From contig APFI01000305.1 of NCBI GenBank assembly GCA_000403945.1, forward strand, positions 1 to 8,466: DNA of 8,466 nucleotides, read 5' to 3'. Each line of letters opens with the position of its first letter. The first letter of the stretch is position 1. This stretch comes from Desulfovibrio sp. Dsv1 (GTDB taxonomy: Bacteria; Desulfobacterota; Desulfovibrionia; Desulfovibrionales; Desulfovibrionaceae). The notes beneath the pieces were generated by a model. It saw nothing but the letters and a program-made list of their open reading frames with translations, was not told the DNA's origin and ran no database searches. Positions 7,057 to 8,466 of the stretch are shown here, piece by piece. A program made the position numbers and the translations under genes.

Positions 7057-7072
7057 TTGAATGATTGCTCAA
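7057..7072. promoter_or_regulatory. TTGA-N8-TCAA dyad upstream of the predicted -35
   Basis: The plus strand reads TTGAATGATTGCTCAA, a dyad with 4-bp arms whose inner edge lies 10 nt upstream of the predicted -35. Its position would suit an activator. The half-site spacing fits neither FNR (TTGAT-N4-ATCAA) nor CRP/HcpR-type sites, so no regulator is named. Confidence 0.25.
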
Positions 7073-7165
7073 TTTTTACAATTTTCTCAAATATACCACA
7101 GAGAAGGATGAAAAAAAAATTATAAATCCATGTGTTGTGCAAAAAATTACAATTAGCTTTCCCCA

Positions 7166-7207
7166 TTGATACAGTTGATACCAGTTTATAAAATAACATG
7201 GTATCAA
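7166..7207. promoter_or_regulatory. Three TTGATAC boxes, putative operator
   Basis: TTGATAC occurs on the plus strand at 7166-7172 and 7175-7181, and inverted (GTATCAA) at 7201-7207. The second and third boxes form a perfect 8-bp inverted repeat, TTGATACC / GGTATCAA (7175-7182 and 7200-7207), separated by 17 AT-rich bases. The first two form a 9-nt direct repeat. The cluster is about 150 nt upstream of the predicted promoter. The plus strand also shows a promoter-like TTGATA-N17-TAAAAT at 7166-7194. A regulator binding site is inferred. Confidence 0.45.
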
Positions 7208-7275
7208 AAGTAAAGTTATCACGTCTACAAAAGCGTGCACAGAGCTTGTGAAAACATTCCGCCACAGTTTTTTGC

Positions 7276-7307
7276 AAAAAATACGCGAAAGGCGTCGGCG
7301 GCTTTCG
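7276..7307 (-). terminator. Candidate intrinsic terminator downstream of phnX
   Basis: On the minus strand CGAAAG (7307-7302) pairs with CTTTCG (7291-7286). The stem can extend past a C-C mismatch by two more pairs to a 4-nt loop. A T6 tract (7281-7276) follows 4 nt later. The stem is short and lies about 215 nt after the phnX stop, so this is a moderate candidate. Confidence 0.4.
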
Positions 7308-7451
7308 ACCGGGCTGGAGCTGTCGAGGGTAATTCGCCAACAGACGGGAATCGCTCTCGCCATGAGTGAGTGGATTTCGTGCTTTTTCGCCCGGCGAGTT
7401 TTTGAAAATGAGCGATGGCGGCGCAAACTGCGCGAAGCGTGGTTCGTTATC

Positions 7452-7491
7452 GCCTTCAGTCCGCCCGGAAAATCCCGGCCGGACTGAAGGC
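7452..7491 (-). terminator. Long GC-rich hairpin 30 nt after phnX, no U-tract
   Basis: GCCTTCAGTCCG (7452-7463) and CGGACTGAAGGC (7480-7491) form a perfect 12-bp stem. After one C-C mismatch it continues with CCGG/CCGG (7465-7468, 7475-7478) around a 6-nt loop. It starts 30 nt after the phnX stop codon. Neither strand has a T-run after it, so it may block 3' exonucleases or aid termination rather than act as a classical intrinsic terminator. Confidence 0.5.
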
Positions 7492-7521
7492 AATCTGCAG
7501 AAGACAATTGAAAAACGTAAA

Positions 7522-8355
7522 TTACGGGTGCTCGCCGCGTGCCAGACGCGCGTTGATCACATCCACCAGGGCGGGCAGATCCGCGATGCTGGAAATCACG
7601 TAGTGTGCGCCCGCCTCGCGGAAGGCGCGGCCCAATTCTTCCTCGCGGCGGCAAAGTTCGTCGGCGGGCAGATCCGCCGTTTCCTCGGCGGTCAGGCCCA
7701 GTGCGTTGCTGGTGCGGGTCACCCCCACGCTCCAGTGCCCGGCGTTGATGCCCTCCTCCACGTCGGCCAAGGTATCGCCGGCCTTGATCACGGCTTCCGG
7801 TGGATGCACACCCAGGCGCATGCAGTTGAGGTAGCACATCCACGGCCAGGGGCGGCCCTGCGGAACCTCGTCAGCCGTGACCACAGCGTCTGGCTTGTAG
7901 CCCGCCGTTTCGGCGCGCGGCATGAGGCGCACCATCATGTCCCGGCTGTAACCGGTGCAGGAGCCGATCTTGACGCCCATGTCACGCAGATCCGCGATGG
8001 CTTCCACGCAGCCCGGCACGGGTGTGGCGTAATCGGCCAGGGTTTCGGGCATCAGCTCCTGCACGGCGGCAAAAACTGCGTCTGTAGCGGCCTCGTCGGG
8101 ATCGCCGCCATACTCTTCGCGCCAGAGTCCGGCTAGGCGCGGCATGGCCAGCATTGTCTGCACGTGTTCGCGTTTTTCCCGGCCCATGGGCGCGCGCACC
8201 TCGACCACCTCGGGCCTGATGCCGTGGCGCTCAAAAGCGCGCGAAAAAACGGCCACCGGCCCACGACAACCATGGTCCACCGTCGTACCGGCCCAATCCA
8301 GAATAACGGCCTGCACCGGCCCAGTGTATGCCGTGCGGCGCAAAAAAGGCTTCAT
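7522..8355 (-). CDS. phnX: Phosphonoacetaldehyde hydrolase PhnX
   Basis: Cytoplasmic HAD-superfamily enzyme that splits phosphonoacetaldehyde into acetaldehyde and phosphate, the second step of 2-aminoethylphosphonate use; 277 residues, near the family norm. The nucleophile motif is DWAGTTVDHGC with D20. The Schiff-base lysine is K61 (APMGREKREH), 41 residues later, the same spacing as Asp12/Lys53 in the Bacillus cereus enzyme. Motif II is GSCTGYSRDMM (S132, T134). GRPWPWMCYLN (167-177) and IKAGDTLADVEEG with D194 complete the site. The ATG at 8355 has AAAGGGGG 6 nt upstream; an open-frame extension to 8454 runs through terminator hairpins and is not coding. The transaminase PhnW is the usual partner but is not in the window; it could lie beyond the right edge. 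Phosphonoacetaldehyde specificity rests on the Lys and DWAGT motifs. Confidence 0.95.
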   Translation of the reverse strand: MKPFLRRTAYTGPVQAVILDWAGTTVDHGCRGPVAVFSRAFERHGIRPEVVEVRAPMGREKREHVQTMLAMPRLAGLWREEYGGDPDEAATDAVFAAVQELMPETLADYATPVPGCVEAIADLRDMGVKIGSCTGYSRDMMVRLMPRAETAGYKPDAVVTADEVPQGRPWPWMCYLNCMRLGVHPPEAVIKAGDTLADVEEGINAGHWSVGVTRTSNALGLTAEETADLPADELCRREEELGRAFREAGAHYVISSIADLPALVDVINARLARGEHP

Positions 8356-8377
8356 AGACTGCCCCCTTTCGAGTGCG

Positions 8378-8408
8378 AAAAAAAAAAGCGCGGGGAAATC
8401 CCCCGCGC
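8378..8408 (-). terminator. Strong intrinsic terminator directly upstream of phnX
   Basis: On the minus strand GCGCGGGG (8408-8401) pairs perfectly with CCCCGCGC (8395-8388) around a 5-nt loop. Ten consecutive T (8387-8378) follow at once. It ends 22 nt before the phnX ATG, and the Shine-Dalgarno lies in between. It either ends an upstream gene outside the window or acts as an attenuator for phnX. Confidence 0.9.
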
Positions 8409-8418
8409 CACAGATGCC

Positions 8419-8447
8419 CCTCCCCGCCGGGAAAACCGGCGGGGAGG
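8419..8447 (-). repeat. 12-bp hairpin just upstream of the phnX-proximal terminator
   Basis: CCTCCCCGCCGG (8419-8430) and CCGGCGGGGAGG (8436-8447) form a perfect 12-bp stem with a 5-nt GAAAA loop (plus strand). It lies 10 nt from the terminator stem. Its arms share GCGGGG/CCCCGC with that stem, so the two could pair alternatively. It may be half of a tandem terminator or part of an attenuation switch. Confidence 0.7.
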
Positions 8448-8466
8448 CATTCAATCAACTGCCGCT

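Larger units (their letters stand above)
6923..7521. other. Intergenic regulatory region between phnX and the dicarboxylate operon
   Basis: About 600 nt with no convincing gene. The part next to phnX (about 7260-7521) is GC-richer and holds two hairpins. The middle part (about 7050-7260) is strongly AT-rich and carries repeated TTGATAC boxes and several promoter-like hexamers, including a perfect TATAAT on the minus strand at 7119-7124 that lacks a good -35. The part next to the transporter holds the best promoter and a short structured leader. Open frames crossing the region lack Shine-Dalgarno sites and resemble no family I know. A perfect 14-bp palindrome (six T, GC, six A) lies at 7268-7281. 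Confidence 0.85.

Noticed and set aside
7057..7072. FNR or HcpR binding site
   Set aside because: The TTGA and TCAA arms are 8 bp apart, which fits neither the 6-bp gap of FNR sites nor the TGTGA-N6-TCACA pattern; left as an unnamed dyad.
7248..7487. 79-residue open frame on the plus strand
   Set aside because: GTG start without a Shine-Dalgarno, very basic composition, no recognisable family, lower third-position GC (about 63 percent by hand count) than expected, and it ends inside the 7452-7491 hairpin.
6819..7493. 224-residue open frame on the minus strand crossing the intergenic region
   Set aside because: It runs through the AT-rich promoter region and into the transporter gene in another frame; composition changes abruptly along it and no domain is visible.
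1..8466. CRISPR arrays, tRNA or rRNA genes, insertion sequences, phage genes
   Set aside because: No regularly spaced repeats, no tRNA-like cloverleaf, no transposase or phage motifs were seen on either strand.

Overview
The window looks like chromosome of an anaerobic, moderately GC-rich sulfate-reducing deltaproteobacterium, most likely Desulfovibrionales (Desulfovibrio and relatives). This is inferred from three things: a Wolinella-type diheme quinol:fumarate reductase, a two-subunit oxygen-sensitive class I fumarase, and a DASS/SLC13 anion transporter next to them. No rRNA or other taxonomic marker is present, so the assignment is tentative. All eight recognisable genes lie on the minus strand, so transcription runs from right to left.

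Right edge (8356-8466): a strong 12-bp hairpin is followed by a textbook intrinsic terminator (8-bp GC stem and ten T on the minus strand). The terminator ends only 22 nt before the phnX start codon. phnX (7522-8355) encodes phosphonoacetaldehyde hydrolase. It must therefore be expressed by readthrough or by attenuation control.

Intergenic region (6923-7521, about 600 nt): next to phnX it holds a long GC-rich hairpin without a U-tract and a second, weaker hairpin with a T6 tract. An AT-rich stretch (about 7050-7260) carries three TTGATAC boxes (two direct, one inverted). A good sigma70-like promoter follows (TTGTCA, 18 bp, TATAGT; 7017-7046), overlapping two TGACAAT direct repeats. The leader is about 88 nt long, with a hairpin that covers the Shine-Dalgarno of the transporter gene.

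Main operon (30-6922): SLC13/DASS dicarboxylate transporter, fumarase alpha, fumarase beta, frdC, frdA, frdB, and an AcuB-like CBS-CBS-ACT protein. Gaps between genes are 9 to 62 nt and each gene has its own Shine-Dalgarno, which is consistent with one transcript. Together they form a compact fumarate/malate respiration module. A C4-dicarboxylate enters, malate and fumarate are interconverted by the Fe-S fumarase, and fumarate is reduced to succinate with electrons from menaquinol; the reverse direction is also possible. The CBS-ACT protein at the end is a plausible ligand or energy sensor.

The families themselves are known, so I do not claim a new system. The points most worth a second look are three. 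FrdA has a methionine at the position near the flavin that is usually Glu in fumarate reductases and Gln in succinate dehydrogenases. FrdC lacks the Glu two residues before its fourth heme ligand that Wolinella uses for transmembrane proton transfer. The terminator is tucked directly in front of phnX.
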